Origin: Myxococcales bacterium
GTDB lineage: Bacteria > Myxococcota_A > Polyangia > Polyangiales > Ga0077539
Length of the DNA stretch: 64,000 nucleotides
Reading direction: 5' to 3'
Assembly: GCA_016793325.1 (NCBI GenBank)
Contig: JAEUKI010000094.1
Coordinates: 239,736 to 303,735 of the forward strand
Notes under the pieces: generated by a model
What the model was told of the DNA's origin: nothing
Databases searched by the model: none
Seen by the model: only the letters and a program-made list of their open reading frames with translations
Position numbers and translations under genes: made by a program
Shown: positions 1-8,770 of the stretch, piece by piece
Position numbering within the stretch: the first letter of the stretch is position 1
How the letters are laid out: every line of letters starts with the position of its first letter

Positions 1-881
1 AAGAGCCCAGCGAGGCTGTCGGTCCCCGTCGATCTCCGCGCAGACAACGACAAGCCCCAGTACACCGCCGCGCCGAGCGCGGCGAGCCCGGCGATGACCA
101 CCGCGAGCCCGGTCCCCCGACTGACGTCGCGCTCGTGGCTCTTCGGCGCGTTGAGCCACTGAAGCCAGAGCAGCCGCCCCGTCTCCGCGAAAAACGCTCC
201 CGCGATCGCCACGAACGAAGCCGCCATCATGATCGACTGCGCGAACCACACCGAACGCCCCCGCACGAGCAGCGCGACGAGCAGGGACGCTCCCGCCAAC
301 GCGAGCGCGACCCAGGGGCGCCGAGCGCCGTCGTACAGCGACGACCGCGCGTCTGGCGAGACGCCTTCGAGCGCGAGCTCGAGCGCGCGCTTCGGATCGG
401 GTCCGGACGCGACGTGAGAGACCCTCAGCCGCGAGACGCTCGGAGCAGCGATCTCACGAAATCCCTGTGATTTTTCAGCACTCGAACGCACATCGCGCAC
501 GACGCCCCGCACGCGAACGCGCGCCCCCTCGTCGATCGAGCCGACGCGGAGCTCGACGAGCGCGTCGCCGTCCGCGAACATGTCCGCGGGGAGCAGCGAG
601 CACTCGCGCGCGACCGCGGACCAACGCGCGCGCAGTCGGCGCGAAGGAACGACGCCGCGCCACGAGAGGTCGTCGAGCTCGAGGGCGACCCGCGTTCCGT
701 CCGAGAGCTCGAGCACGGCGCCGCGTCGCAGCCACTGCGTCTTTCGATGCTCGATGTGCCCCTCGTCGAACGCGCACAAGTGCTCGAATCGGACGATCGC
801 CCCGCCCCGAGCGTCCCCGTCCGCGCGCAAAACGCCCTCGAGCTCGACCACCGATCCGACCGCGGCGCGACTGTCGTTCAT
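1..881 (-). CDS. Membrane protein of unknown function, C-terminus cut by window edge
   Basis: The frame is open from an ATG at 881 to the left edge, giving 293 residues without a stop. Residues 1-165 look soluble and beta-rich, with many short charged strands (for example VVELEGVLRADGD and ARVRVRGVVRDV). Three hydrophobic helices follow at about 189-206, 214-232 and 257-277. The start lies 61 bases after the stop of the SbcC-like gene on the same strand, so it may be the third gene of that transcript, although nothing in it suggests DNA repair. I do not recognise the family. The soluble half could be an OB-like or GIDE-like domain, but no motif proves this. Confidence 0.6.
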   Translation of the reverse strand, partial: MNDSRAAVGSVVELEGVLRADGDARGGAIVRFEHLCAFDEGHIEHRKTQWLRRGAVLELSDGTRVALELDDLSWRGVVPSRRLRARWSAVARECSLLPADMFADGDALVELRVGSIDEGARVRVRGVVRDVRSSAEKSQGFREIAAPSVSRLRVSHVASGPDPKRALELALEGVSPDARSSLYDGARRPWVALALAGASLLVALLVRGRSVWFAQSIMMAASFVAIAGAFFAETGRLLWLQWLNAPKSHERDVSRGTGLAVVIAGLAALGAAVYWGLSLSARRSTGTDSLAGL

Positions 882-942
882 CACGCGAACGATACACACA
901 CTCGCGCAGCGCGCGAATCACGCGAGCGAATCACACGCACGC

Positions 943-3624
943 TCAGCGCGCGCGAACGAGCTCGATCCACGAGGCCTCGCGCGCGCCCGCGTAGCGCTCG
1001 GGGTGGCACGTCAACACGATCACCTGCATGCGCTTGGACGCGTCTTCGAGCACCTCGATGACCCGCGCGAGCCGCGCGCTGTCGGTCGCCACGAGCACGT
1101 CGTCGAGCACGACCATCGGCCGCTCTTCGCTCGCGAGCACCTCCGCGAGCGCGAGCCGCACGGCGAAGTGAACCTGCTCGCGCTCTCCGCCCGAGAGCCG
1201 CTCGAGCGCGACGCCCTCGCCCTCGCGCGCTCCGACCCACGCGCGCGTCGGCGCGAAGGTCTCGCCGAGCTCGACCTCGATGCTCTTTTCGCCGGCGATT
1301 CGCTGCACGATTCGCCCAGCCGCGCGCTCGACCTCGCCCGAGACCTTCGCGATCGCCTCGTCGCGGCACCGCACGAGGACCTCGCGCAAGAGCTTGATCG
1401 CTTGCGCCTCGAGCGTCAGCCTCGAGACCTCGGCCTCGAGCCGTGAAGCCTCTTCTTCGGCCCGCGCGAGCACCGTAAACGTGGCCCCCGAGACGAGCTC
1501 GTCGAGCCTGCCCTCTTCGGTCCTCGCCGCGTCGCGCAGCGCCAGCGCGTCCGCCTCGGCCCTCGCGCACACCGCCCGCGCGTCGCGCACAGCGCGCTCG
1601 ATCGCTGCCCGCGCGTCGAGCTCGAGCGCGCTCTTCTTCAACGCCACGCGCGCCACGTCGAGCGACAGCGCCGCGCGCTCGAACGCCTCTTCGCACTCGG
1701 CCTCGCTCGCGCTCTTTCGCGAGAGCTCTGCCAGCGCCGATCGCGCGTCGGTCGCCCATCGCTCGGACGCCATCGAGCGCTCGTCGGCCACGGCCACCGC
1801 GAGCTCGGCCTCGGCGAGCGCACGCTCGGCGTCGCGTCGCTGGCGCGCGATTCTGCCGATGTTTCCAAGCGAATCTGCGTACGCACGCGCGCTCGTGGCC
1901 TCGTTGGCGAGCGCGTCTTCGACTCCCTCGTCTCCCGTCGAGCCCGCGAGCACCGCGTCCGCTTCGCGCCGGCGCGCGACGAGCGCCTCGCGTGTCTTCG
2001 CTCCTCCGAGCGCCGCGAGCCTGCTCTCTCGCGCGCGGAGCTCGAGCGCCGCCGTCGCCGCGAGCGACCGACGCGCTTCGAGCTCGTCCGCGTTCGTCGC
2101 CGCAAAGCGCTGAAACAACGCGCCGAGCGCCGCGTCCGACTCGCGCAACCGCGCCTCCGCCTCGCGCACGGACGCCTCCGAGAGCGGCCCTTCGACCGAG
2201 ATCGACGCGACGCCGACGAGCTCGAGCTCGAGCGACCCGAACGCGCGCAGCGTCCGTCGCTCGTCCTCGCCGATCATCGCCGATTCGCCAGCGTGCGCGA
2301 CGGTCACCGCTCGCTTCGCGTCGAGCGTGACGGACAACGAGAGGGCGTCGAGCTGCGCCTTCGCGCTCGCGCGAGCGCCCTCGAGCGCGCGGGCCTTCGC
2401 GACGTCGGCGACGGTCGGAGCGCCCTCGATCAGCGACGCCCGGGCCTCGTCGACGCTGCGAATTTCCTCGTCGATCGCGTCGATCCGCTCAGCGCACTCC
2501 GCGATCACTTCGCGCGCGGCCGCGACCGCTTTGGCAGCGCGGGCGCGGGCCTCGAGCTCGGTCGCCGTCCGGTGGGCCTCTTCGGCGCGCGCCTCGAGCG
2601 CGATCGCTTCGTCCGCCGCGAGCTTCGCTTCGTCGCGCCGCGCCTTCGCGAGCGCCAGGGCCACGACCGCAGCGGCCGCCGTTCGCTCTCGCTCCTCGAG
2701 CTGCGCGCGCGCCGCGCGCCACGCGTCGAGCTCGGCCTTCGCGCTCTTCGCCACGGCCTCGGCAGCGCTCGCTCGCTGCTCGGCCTCGGATCGCGCGAGC
2801 ACCTTCGCGTCGAACGCCCGCAGCGCCGCCTCGCCCTTGGCCAACTCCGCCGCGCCCTCTGCGCGCTCGCGCTCGGCCTTCGCGAGCTCGGCGCGCAGGG
2901 CTCCGACGCGCTCCTGGGTGAGCGCCGCGCGCTCGTGCCGCTCTCGCGCGCGATCGACGGAGGCGCGAGCGAGGGCGAGGGCCTCTTCGCGTCGGACGAG
3001 CTCGGGCGCCCGCTTGCCCGTCTTCAGCTTCGCGGTTTGCGGCGTATAAAACGCGCGAAATCGCTCTTCGACGAGCCGCTCGATCTCCGCGCCTCGCACG
3101 CCCACGACCTGCGCCGCGAGCGTCTCGCGCACGCGCGTCGCGAGCTCGGGGCCGAGCGGCCCGAGCTCGATCATCCCTTGCGGAGCCCACAACACTTGCG
3201 CGAGCCCCCAGTGCGCCTCGCGCGCGAGGCCCTTGGGCGCCGTCGGCCGAGACAACAGCGATCGAACGCGCTCGTCCGCGCGCTCGCCGCGATCGACGAC
3301 CACGAAATCATCGCCCTCCCATCGCGCGAGCTCGCAGCTCGGATCATCGAGAAAGCGCTTGTGAACTCGGTATCGAACGCCCCCGTGCGCGAACTCGACG
3401 GCCACCGCGGGCGCGATCGAGCGCCCCCACGGGCGCATCTTCTCGGCCTCGACGCCGCTGACCGAGTGGTGGTCGATGAGCGCGCGACGGAGCGCCTCGA
3501 AGAGCGTGGATTTGCCCGTTCCATTCGGCGCGGACACGACGTTGAGGCCCGACGAGAAGCCCGTGACGGTCGTGCTCTTCACGAAGCATCGAAAGCCCTC
3601 GACGACGACGCGCTCGACGATCAT
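943..3624 (-). CDS. SbcC/Rad50-like AAA ATPase (SMC-type)
   Basis: An 893-residue ABC/SMC-type ATPase, expected to form the ATP-driven clamp of an SbcCD/Mre11-Rad50 nuclease acting on DNA ends and hairpins. The N-terminal lobe has Walker A APNGTGKST near residues 33-41. The C-terminal lobe has signature LSGGEREQ, Walker B MVVLDDVL and an H-loop-like VLTCHPER. Between them lies a long Ala/Glu/Arg-rich heptad region typical of coiled coil. I find no CxxC zinc-hook motif anywhere (the seven cysteines are isolated), and the protein is shorter than E. coli SbcC (about 1050 residues). ATG 3624 lies three bases after the stop of the upstream phosphoesterase gene, so the two are translated together. 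Confidence 0.9.
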   Translation of the reverse strand: MIVERVVVEGFRCFVKSTTVTGFSSGLNVVSAPNGTGKSTLFEALRRALIDHHSVSGVEAEKMRPWGRSIAPAVAVEFAHGGVRYRVHKRFLDDPSCELARWEGDDFVVVDRGERADERVRSLLSRPTAPKGLAREAHWGLAQVLWAPQGMIELGPLGPELATRVRETLAAQVVGVRGAEIERLVEERFRAFYTPQTAKLKTGKRAPELVRREEALALARASVDRARERHERAALTQERVGALRAELAKAERERAEGAAELAKGEAALRAFDAKVLARSEAEQRASAAEAVAKSAKAELDAWRAARAQLEERERTAAAAVVALALAKARRDEAKLAADEAIALEARAEEAHRTATELEARARAAKAVAAAREVIAECAERIDAIDEEIRSVDEARASLIEGAPTVADVAKARALEGARASAKAQLDALSLSVTLDAKRAVTVAHAGESAMIGEDERRTLRAFGSLELELVGVASISVEGPLSEASVREAEARLRESDAALGALFQRFAATNADELEARRSLAATAALELRARESRLAALGGAKTREALVARRREADAVLAGSTGDEGVEDALANEATSARAYADSLGNIGRIARQRRDAERALAEAELAVAVADERSMASERWATDARSALAELSRKSASEAECEEAFERAALSLDVARVALKKSALELDARAAIERAVRDARAVCARAEADALALRDAARTEEGRLDELVSGATFTVLARAEEEASRLEAEVSRLTLEAQAIKLLREVLVRCRDEAIAKVSGEVERAAGRIVQRIAGEKSIEVELGETFAPTRAWVGAREGEGVALERLSGGEREQVHFAVRLALAEVLASEERPMVVLDDVLVATDSARLARVIEVLEDASKRMQVIVLTCHPERYAGAREASWIELVRAR

Positions 3625-3627
3625 CGA

Positions 3628-4752
3628 TCACTCCCCCGTCGCGGCCATCGCGTAGAGCTCGAGCAGCGCCCGCGCAGCGACGTCCGCGCTCACGCCGTCG
3701 GGCCGCCCGTCGAACGAGGGCTCTGCCCACTGCGCGAGCAGCTTCGCCGCGTCGAGCACGGGCCCCACGGGGAGGTCCTTCGTCCACGCCGTGTCCGTGG
3801 GCGCGGGACGCAGCGTGCTCTCGACCCGACCGAACACGAAGCGATCGCGCACCATCTCCGCGAGCGCGACGAGCGCGTCTTGCTCGTCCACGCGGAGGTA
3901 GCCGTCGAGCTTCAGTCGCAAGAGCGTCTGCGCTCCGTCTCCGAGCGCGCGCACTGCTTCTTTCGCGCGCTCGACGTCGCCCGCCTCGCGGAGCGTCGCG
4001 TCGACCACGAGCCACCGAAGCGCGCCCGTCACCACCGGCTCGATCGCGGGGACATCCCCCGCCTTCGGCACCGTCACCACCAGCGCTTGCCCCGGGTCTC
4101 GCTCGCCGAAGCGCGTCGGCTCGTGGGTGCCCGAGTACGCCATGCGCGCGACGCCATCAGCGCCCACATATTCGAGATGCTGGTGAAAATGCCCGAGCGC
4201 CACGTAGTCGACCCGCGCGCGCTCCGCGCAGTCACGGGCGATCGGATACCAGGGCTCTTCGTAGTGAACGCTCTCGACCGTCCCGTGCGCGAGAAGCACG
4301 TGCACGCGCCCGTCGCTCGGCGCGCGGACCCACAGCGTCGGGTCGCGCTCGTCGTGCCGCGCCTTCGCGACGCACGGCCACAGCGTCGCGCCTCCCGGGG
4401 CTTCGATCGGCGATTCGTCGCGGAGCACCCGCACCGTCGGCGCGCGCGAGAAGCTCGCGTCGCTCCACACGCTTCCCGGCACGAGCGCGTCGTGGTTGCC
4501 GGGAATCAAGTACACAGGGCACCGACAGCTCGCCAGGATCTCGACCACCCGCGCCACGAGCGCGCGGTCGACTTGATTGTCTTCGAACGTGTCTCCGCAG
4601 AGCACCGCGAAGTCCACCGCTCGCTCGCGCACCACCGCCGCCACGCGCTCGGCGGCGTCGATCCTCGCCGCGCGCACCTGCTCTGCCGCCGCGCCCGCGT
4701 GCGCCGCGCGCATCCCCATCTGCCAATCCGCCGTATGAACGAAGCGCGCCAC
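3628..4752 (-). CDS. SbcD/Mre11-like metallophosphoesterase
   Basis: A calcineurin-like phosphoesterase, the expected nuclease partner of the ATPase directly downstream. Metal-binding motifs appear in order: HTADWQMG at the N-terminus, CGDTFEDNQVD, IPGNHDAL, LLAHGTVES and GHFHQH. I place the start at GTG 4752, giving 374 residues, because family homology begins at (V/M)ARFVHTADWQ. An ATG 81 bases upstream would add an unrelated Arg/Trp-rich tail. AGGG lies just before the GTG. The first gene of the sbcD-sbcC unit, divergent from the membrane protein at 4875. Known partners process double-strand breaks; exact substrate preference cannot be read here. Confidence 0.88.
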   Translation of the reverse strand: MARFVHTADWQMGMRAAHAGAAAEQVRAARIDAAERVAAVVRERAVDFAVLCGDTFEDNQVDRALVARVVEILASCRCPVYLIPGNHDALVPGSVWSDASFSRAPTVRVLRDESPIEAPGGATLWPCVAKARHDERDPTLWVRAPSDGRVHVLLAHGTVESVHYEEPWYPIARDCAERARVDYVALGHFHQHLEYVGADGVARMAYSGTHEPTRFGERDPGQALVVTVPKAGDVPAIEPVVTGALRWLVVDATLREAGDVERAKEAVRALGDGAQTLLRLKLDGYLRVDEQDALVALAEMVRDRFVFGRVESTLRPAPTDTAWTKDLPVGPVLDAAKLLAQWAEPSFDGRPDGVSADVAARALLELYAMAATGE

Positions 4753-4874
4753 GGACCCTCGTCTGTGCCACACTCGCCACCGCGGGGCGCTCAAATTCGC
4801 ACGCCGCGACGCAGTGACGAAAACCCAGCGCAATCACTGCTCGATTCGCTCAATGCCCCCAATAGTCCACTGAT

Positions 4875-5831
4875 ATGAGCCGCGACACAAGCTCGACCGA
4901 GATTCGCTTCGCGCGCACCCCACCAGCGCTCGCAGCGATCGCCATCGCAGTCACGTTCTGTGCGGGGTGGCTGGCGAGCCACTGGATCGCGGGCGCTTCG
5001 CTCGTGCCGCTGGTCGCCGTGGTGACGCTCGCGGTGCTCTTCGGAGCGTGGCGTCGCTATCCGCCCGAGTGGCGCCCGAGATGGCGCGGACAACGGCTGG
5101 TCGAGCGCGTCCGCGACGGAAACCAGACCCTCTCGATCATCTACTTCGTGGGAGTGTTGGGCGCGCCGGTCATCGCGGCCATCTTCACGGGGCTCGGTCT
5201 TTCGGGGGCGGACTTCGGAAAGGCGCTCGTCGCGTCGGTGTTCATCGTTGTGTGCCTCGCGTGCGCTGCGTTTGGTCCCGAGCACCTCGCTGCGGACGAC
5301 ACGGGGATCTATCTGCAACGCATGTACGGATGGCTCTTCGTCCCGTGGAAGAGCGTCGACACGATCACGCTCAGCAAAAAAAAAGGCTGGCTCTTCGTGC
5401 GAACGAAGGATGCCGAGGTCCTCCCCATGAGGCTCGCGTCCAACAGCATCGGCAACCCATCGACGCTGCTCGACAAGCTCGCCGCGCTTCGGCCTCGCTC
5501 GGGCAACTTCGACCCATCGGACGCGCGCTTCGCGGCGCTCGACCGCAACGGGCGCGATCGCGAACGGTGGCTCTCGGACGTCCGCGCGCTCGTCACCGAG
5601 AGCCCGTTTCGCGCCGCGTCCGTCACGCTCGACGAGCTCGGCTTGCTCCTCGCGCACGACGAGACGCCCGACGATCGCCGCATCGCCGCCGCGGCCGCGC
5701 TCGCAGCGACCGATCCGTCCGCGCCCGAGAAGATCCGCGTCGCCATCAGCGCGAGCGACGATCGATCGGTGCGAGAAGCGCTCGTAGCGATCGCCGACGC
5801 AGCGCGCGACTCAGTGCAACAGAAGCGCTGA
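4875..5831 (+). CDS. Four-helix membrane protein with PH-like region and conserved C-terminal domain (copy A)
   Basis: 318 residues. Four hydrophobic helices (about 15-35, 38-58, 85-105 and 115-135) precede a soluble stretch beginning DDTGIYLQRMYGWLFVPWKSV, which has the look of a bacterial PH-like (bPH2) domain: ligand-free strands after a TM pair, with the ipW-type turn. The C-terminal 100 residues carry LDRNGRDRERWL followed by an Ala-rich helical region with DDRRIAAAAALAATD. The next gene encodes a protein of exactly the same length and plan, and a third member lies at 58485-59753, so this is a real family although I cannot name it. A nine-adenine run occurs inside the gene at 5376-5384. 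Function unknown; membrane-bound sensor or scaffold is only a guess. Confidence 0.85.
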   Translation: MSRDTSSTEIRFARTPPALAAIAIAVTFCAGWLASHWIAGASLVPLVAVVTLAVLFGAWRRYPPEWRPRWRGQRLVERVRDGNQTLSIIYFVGVLGAPVIAAIFTGLGLSGADFGKALVASVFIVVCLACAAFGPEHLAADDTGIYLQRMYGWLFVPWKSVDTITLSKKKGWLFVRTKDAEVLPMRLASNSIGNPSTLLDKLAALRPRSGNFDPSDARFAALDRNGRDRERWLSDVRALVTESPFRAASVTLDELGLLLAHDETPDDRRIAAAAALAATDPSAPEKIRVAISASDDRSVREALVAIADAARDSVQQKR

Positions 5832-5878
5832 TACCATCGCGCGTCGCGACACAACGTTCGACGAGACCATCGATCGTC

Positions 5879-6835
5879 ATGCAGGGCACGGCTCGAAACG
5901 TACACCACCGAATCGCGCGAACGCCCGCGACGATCACCGCGGCGACCTTGCTCGCGGTCTACGCTGTCTCCACGCTGCTCTACCTCGCGTTGGGAGCGTC
6001 GTTCGTCATCGGCATCGCAACGCTGGTGACGCTCGTAGTGCCGCTCGTCGCAGGCCTCTATTACAGCGAGTCCTGGCGGCCGCGGTGGCCGACGCAGCAG
6101 CTCGTCGAGCGCGTGCGCGCTGGCTCCAACCCCATCGGCGTGGCGTACACAGCGATGCTCCTGTCCGTCTGCCCCGTCGCGGTCTTCTTCAATTGGGTAG
6201 GATTCGAAGGCGACAGCAATTTCCCCCCCACGGTGGTCGTCGTGTTCGCGCTGTGCTGCGTGCTCGGCGCGCTGTTCGGACCGAAGCACCTCGCCGTCGA
6301 CCCATCAGGGATCTTCGTGCAACGCGCGTACGGTTGGCAGTGCATCCCGTGGCGCGCGGTGCGCTCTGTCGCGCTCGGCGACGACAAGCGGACGATCGTG
6401 ATCACGGTCCGGCGCGCGGGCGAGCAACGCGTGCATATCGCGAAGGACTCGCCGCTCGATCCAACGTTGCTACTCGAGAACATCCTGCGATTTCAGCCGC
6501 CGAAGGACGGCTTCGACCCGGCGAGCCCTCGCTTCACGCCGCTCGACCGCAACGGGCGCGACCGCGACCGGTGGCTCGCGGACGTCCGCGCGCTCGTCAC
6601 GCAAAACTCCTTTCGCGAGGCGCCCATCACGATCGACGACCTGAGGCTCCTGCTCGAGCACGACGACACGCCCAACGAACGACGCGTCGCCGCCGCGGCT
6701 GCGCTCTCCGCGCACGACGCCTCGGCGCCCGAGCGGATCCGGGTCGCCATCGCCGCGTGCGACGATCGCGCGATCGCCCGCGAGCTCGAGGCGATCGCCG
6801 TCGGGCTCACCGAGGCCGACGCGCAGCGACGCTGA
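5879..6835 (+). CDS. Four-helix membrane protein with PH-like region and conserved C-terminal domain (copy B)
   Basis: 318 residues, the tandem paralogue of the preceding gene, 47 bases downstream. Shared landmarks with copy A are SWRPRW/EWRPRW then QLVERVRAG, FGPKHLAVDPSGIFVQRAYGW, FDPASPRFTPLDRNGRDR and the ERRVAAAAALSAHDASAPER helix. The ATG at 5879 starts directly before the first conserved hydrophobic helix. An open frame extends upstream, but it is antisense-like spill through copy A and is not conserved. The pair looks like an old tandem duplication: the ends are well conserved and the membrane helices have drifted. Role unknown. Confidence 0.85.
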   Translation: MQGTARNVHHRIARTPATITAATLLAVYAVSTLLYLALGASFVIGIATLVTLVVPLVAGLYYSESWRPRWPTQQLVERVRAGSNPIGVAYTAMLLSVCPVAVFFNWVGFEGDSNFPPTVVVVFALCCVLGALFGPKHLAVDPSGIFVQRAYGWQCIPWRAVRSVALGDDKRTIVITVRRAGEQRVHIAKDSPLDPTLLLENILRFQPPKDGFDPASPRFTPLDRNGRDRDRWLADVRALVTQNSFREAPITIDDLRLLLEHDDTPNERRVAAAAALSAHDASAPERIRVAIAACDDRAIARELEAIAVGLTEADAQRR

Positions 6836-6864
6836 AATCGTCCCGTGCTACCCATCGCGTCGTC

Positions 6865-8628
6865 GTGCGAACCGCCTTCGCCCTCGCCCTCGCGCTCTTC
6901 GTCGCGCTCTTCGCGCCGCGCCCCGCTGACGCACAACAACGCACGCAGCTCGAAGCGATCCCCGATGAAATCGTGCTCGGTTTTCATCCCGCGGAGAACG
7001 CCCAAGCCCTCCAGCAGAGCGCCGACGCCCTCGCGCGCGCTCTCTCTGCGCGGATCCAGCTCCCCGTGCGAGCGTTTGTCACGCTGGACTCGACGGCGCT
7101 CGTCGAGGCGATGCGCTCGGGGCAAGTGCACTTCGGCTGGCTCACGCCCGCCCCGCTGATCCTCGCAGAGCAGTTCTTCGATTGCCGCGTCGTGCTCACG
7201 CAGGTCCGCCGCGGGAGCCCGAGCTACTTCTCGGCCCTCGTCGTGCGCGACGACTCTCCGATTCGAACGCCCGAGGACCTCCGCGGCCGATCGATCGCCT
7301 GGATCGAGCCCAACAGCACGTCGGGCTTCGTCATTCCGCGGTATCTGCTCGCGGCGCGAGGGCTCGAACCCGAGCGAACGTTTCGTCAGCAAGTGTTCGC
7401 CGGCGGACACGACTCGGCCGTGCTCGCTGTGTACAACGGCCAGGTCGACGTCGCCGCGGTGTGGGCCGAGCCCCCGAGCGACGGCGGCGGGGCGTGGACG
7501 CGATTTCTACGCAATCGACCGCCGCCTCGACTGCGCCCGATCTTGTACTCGCCGCCCATCCCGTCGGACGCGGTGGGCGTTCACCCGAATTTTCTCAGGG
7601 CCCACGGGGCCCTCGTGCGGTCGGTGAAAAACGCCCTCGTCTCGATGGGACAGAGCGAAGAGGGCCGCGCGATCTTGCGAAGGCTGAACAGCACGGACGG
7701 GTTCATCGAGGCGACGAGCGACCAGTACGCCCTCGTGCGACGCGCGTACGCGCAGAACCGCGCGGCGCAGCGGTCGCGCGGGTTCGAGCGGCCCTGGGAC
7801 GTAGCTGTGTTCTCGATTTTGTGTGCGCTCGCCGCGGCGCTCGCGCTGCCGCTGTGGTCTCGCAACAAGCGTCGCGCACGCGCGCGCGCGATCCTCGCGT
7901 GGACCGCGCTCTCGGCCGCGGCGCTGTGGAGCGCCATCGGCGCGCAGCTCTCGCTCGCCAAGCTCTTCGCGGGCCGCGCCAACATGTTCGCGTTCGTCCG
8001 AGGAATGCTCCCGCCCGATCGCGCCGTCGTCCCATCGGTGATCGAGAGCGCCATCGTCACCGCGCAGCTGGCCCTCATCGGAACGCTCCTCGCCGTCCCC
8101 CTCGCCGTCGTCCTCGCGTTTCTCGCCGCCGAGAACACCATGCCGTCGCGGCCCGTCCGCACGATCGTGCGCTTCGCGCTCAACCTCGATCGCTCGGTCG
8201 ACACGCTCATCCTCGCGCTCGTGCTCGTCAGCGCCGTCGGCCTCGGCCCGCTGCCGGGCGTGCTCGCGCTCGCGATTCACTCGGTCGGCGCGCTCGCCAA
8301 GCAGTTCTACGAGACGCTCGAGACCCTCGACCCGGGCCCGCCCGAGGCGATGCGCGCCGTCGGAATGACGCCCACCCAAGTGCTCCGCTGGGGCGTGTGG
8401 CCGCAGTTCGCCGCGCACTTCGTCTCGATCGTGCTGTTTCGCTTCGAGCTCAACGTGCGCGTCTCGACCGTGCTCGGCCTCGTCGGCGCTGGCGGCATTG
8501 GATTTCTCCTCATGTCGTACATGCGCGGCGCGGAGTACGCGAAGGTCACCGTCGTCGTCGCCGCGATCGTCGCGATGGTGATGGCCCTCGACGCGATCTC
8601 GTCCCGGCTTCGCCGCGACGTGAAATAG
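6865..8628 (+). CDS. Fused phosphonate-type ABC transporter: binding protein (PhnD-like) plus permease (PhnE-like)
   Basis: One 587-residue polypeptide joins two proteins that are normally separate. Residues 1-24 are a signal peptide or anchor ending PADAQQ. Residues about 30-290 match the PhnD-type periplasmic binding fold, with FGWLTPAPLILAEQ, a SYFSALVV strand and TPEDLRGRSIAWIEPNSTSG. Two hydrophobic helices (about 305-325 and 335-352) lead into a permease like PhnE. Its cytoplasmic EAA-type loop EAMRAVGMTPTQVLRWGVWP (about 493-512) is followed by NVRVSTVLGLVGAGGIGF. The start GTG 6865 is the last start before the signal peptide. No ATPase of the PhnC type lies in the window. Likely substrate is a phosphonate, phosphite or phosphate; this cannot be told apart here. 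Confidence 0.88.
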   Translation: MRTAFALALALFVALFAPRPADAQQRTQLEAIPDEIVLGFHPAENAQALQQSADALARALSARIQLPVRAFVTLDSTALVEAMRSGQVHFGWLTPAPLILAEQFFDCRVVLTQVRRGSPSYFSALVVRDDSPIRTPEDLRGRSIAWIEPNSTSGFVIPRYLLAARGLEPERTFRQQVFAGGHDSAVLAVYNGQVDVAAVWAEPPSDGGGAWTRFLRNRPPPRLRPILYSPPIPSDAVGVHPNFLRAHGALVRSVKNALVSMGQSEEGRAILRRLNSTDGFIEATSDQYALVRRAYAQNRAAQRSRGFERPWDVAVFSILCALAAALALPLWSRNKRRARARAILAWTALSAAALWSAIGAQLSLAKLFAGRANMFAFVRGMLPPDRAVVPSVIESAIVTAQLALIGTLLAVPLAVVLAFLAAENTMPSRPVRTIVRFALNLDRSVDTLILALVLVSAVGLGPLPGVLALAIHSVGALAKQFYETLETLDPGPPEAMRAVGMTPTQVLRWGVWPQFAAHFVSIVLFRFELNVRVSTVLGLVGAGGIGFLLMSYMRGAEYAKVTVVVAAIVAMVMALDAISSRLRRDVK

Positions 8629-8663
8629 CGAGTCACGCGAACTCCGCGAAAAAAGCCGCGCGA

Positions 8664-8679
8664 CTCAAACTAGTTTGAG
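8664..8679. promoter_or_regulatory. Perfect 16-bp palindrome, possible operator
   Basis: CTCAAACTAGTTTGAG is a perfect palindrome, AT-rich against a GC-rich background, in the 142-bp gap between the transporter fusion and the lipoprotein gene at 8771. It has no spacer loop, which fits a dimeric repressor site better than a terminator. No regulator gene is adjacent. Confidence 0.4.
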
Positions 8680-8770
8680 AGCGCTCGCCGGCTGCGACGC
8701 TCACCGTCGAGGGCAGGATCCGCGCTCGTCGCTCGTCGCGCGAGCGTCGGATCGAGAAAGGACTGCACTC

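Noticed and set aside
2293..4878. An 861-codon open frame on the plus strand
   Set aside because: It is antisense to the SbcC/SbcD-like genes, whose catalytic motifs are clear on the minus strand.
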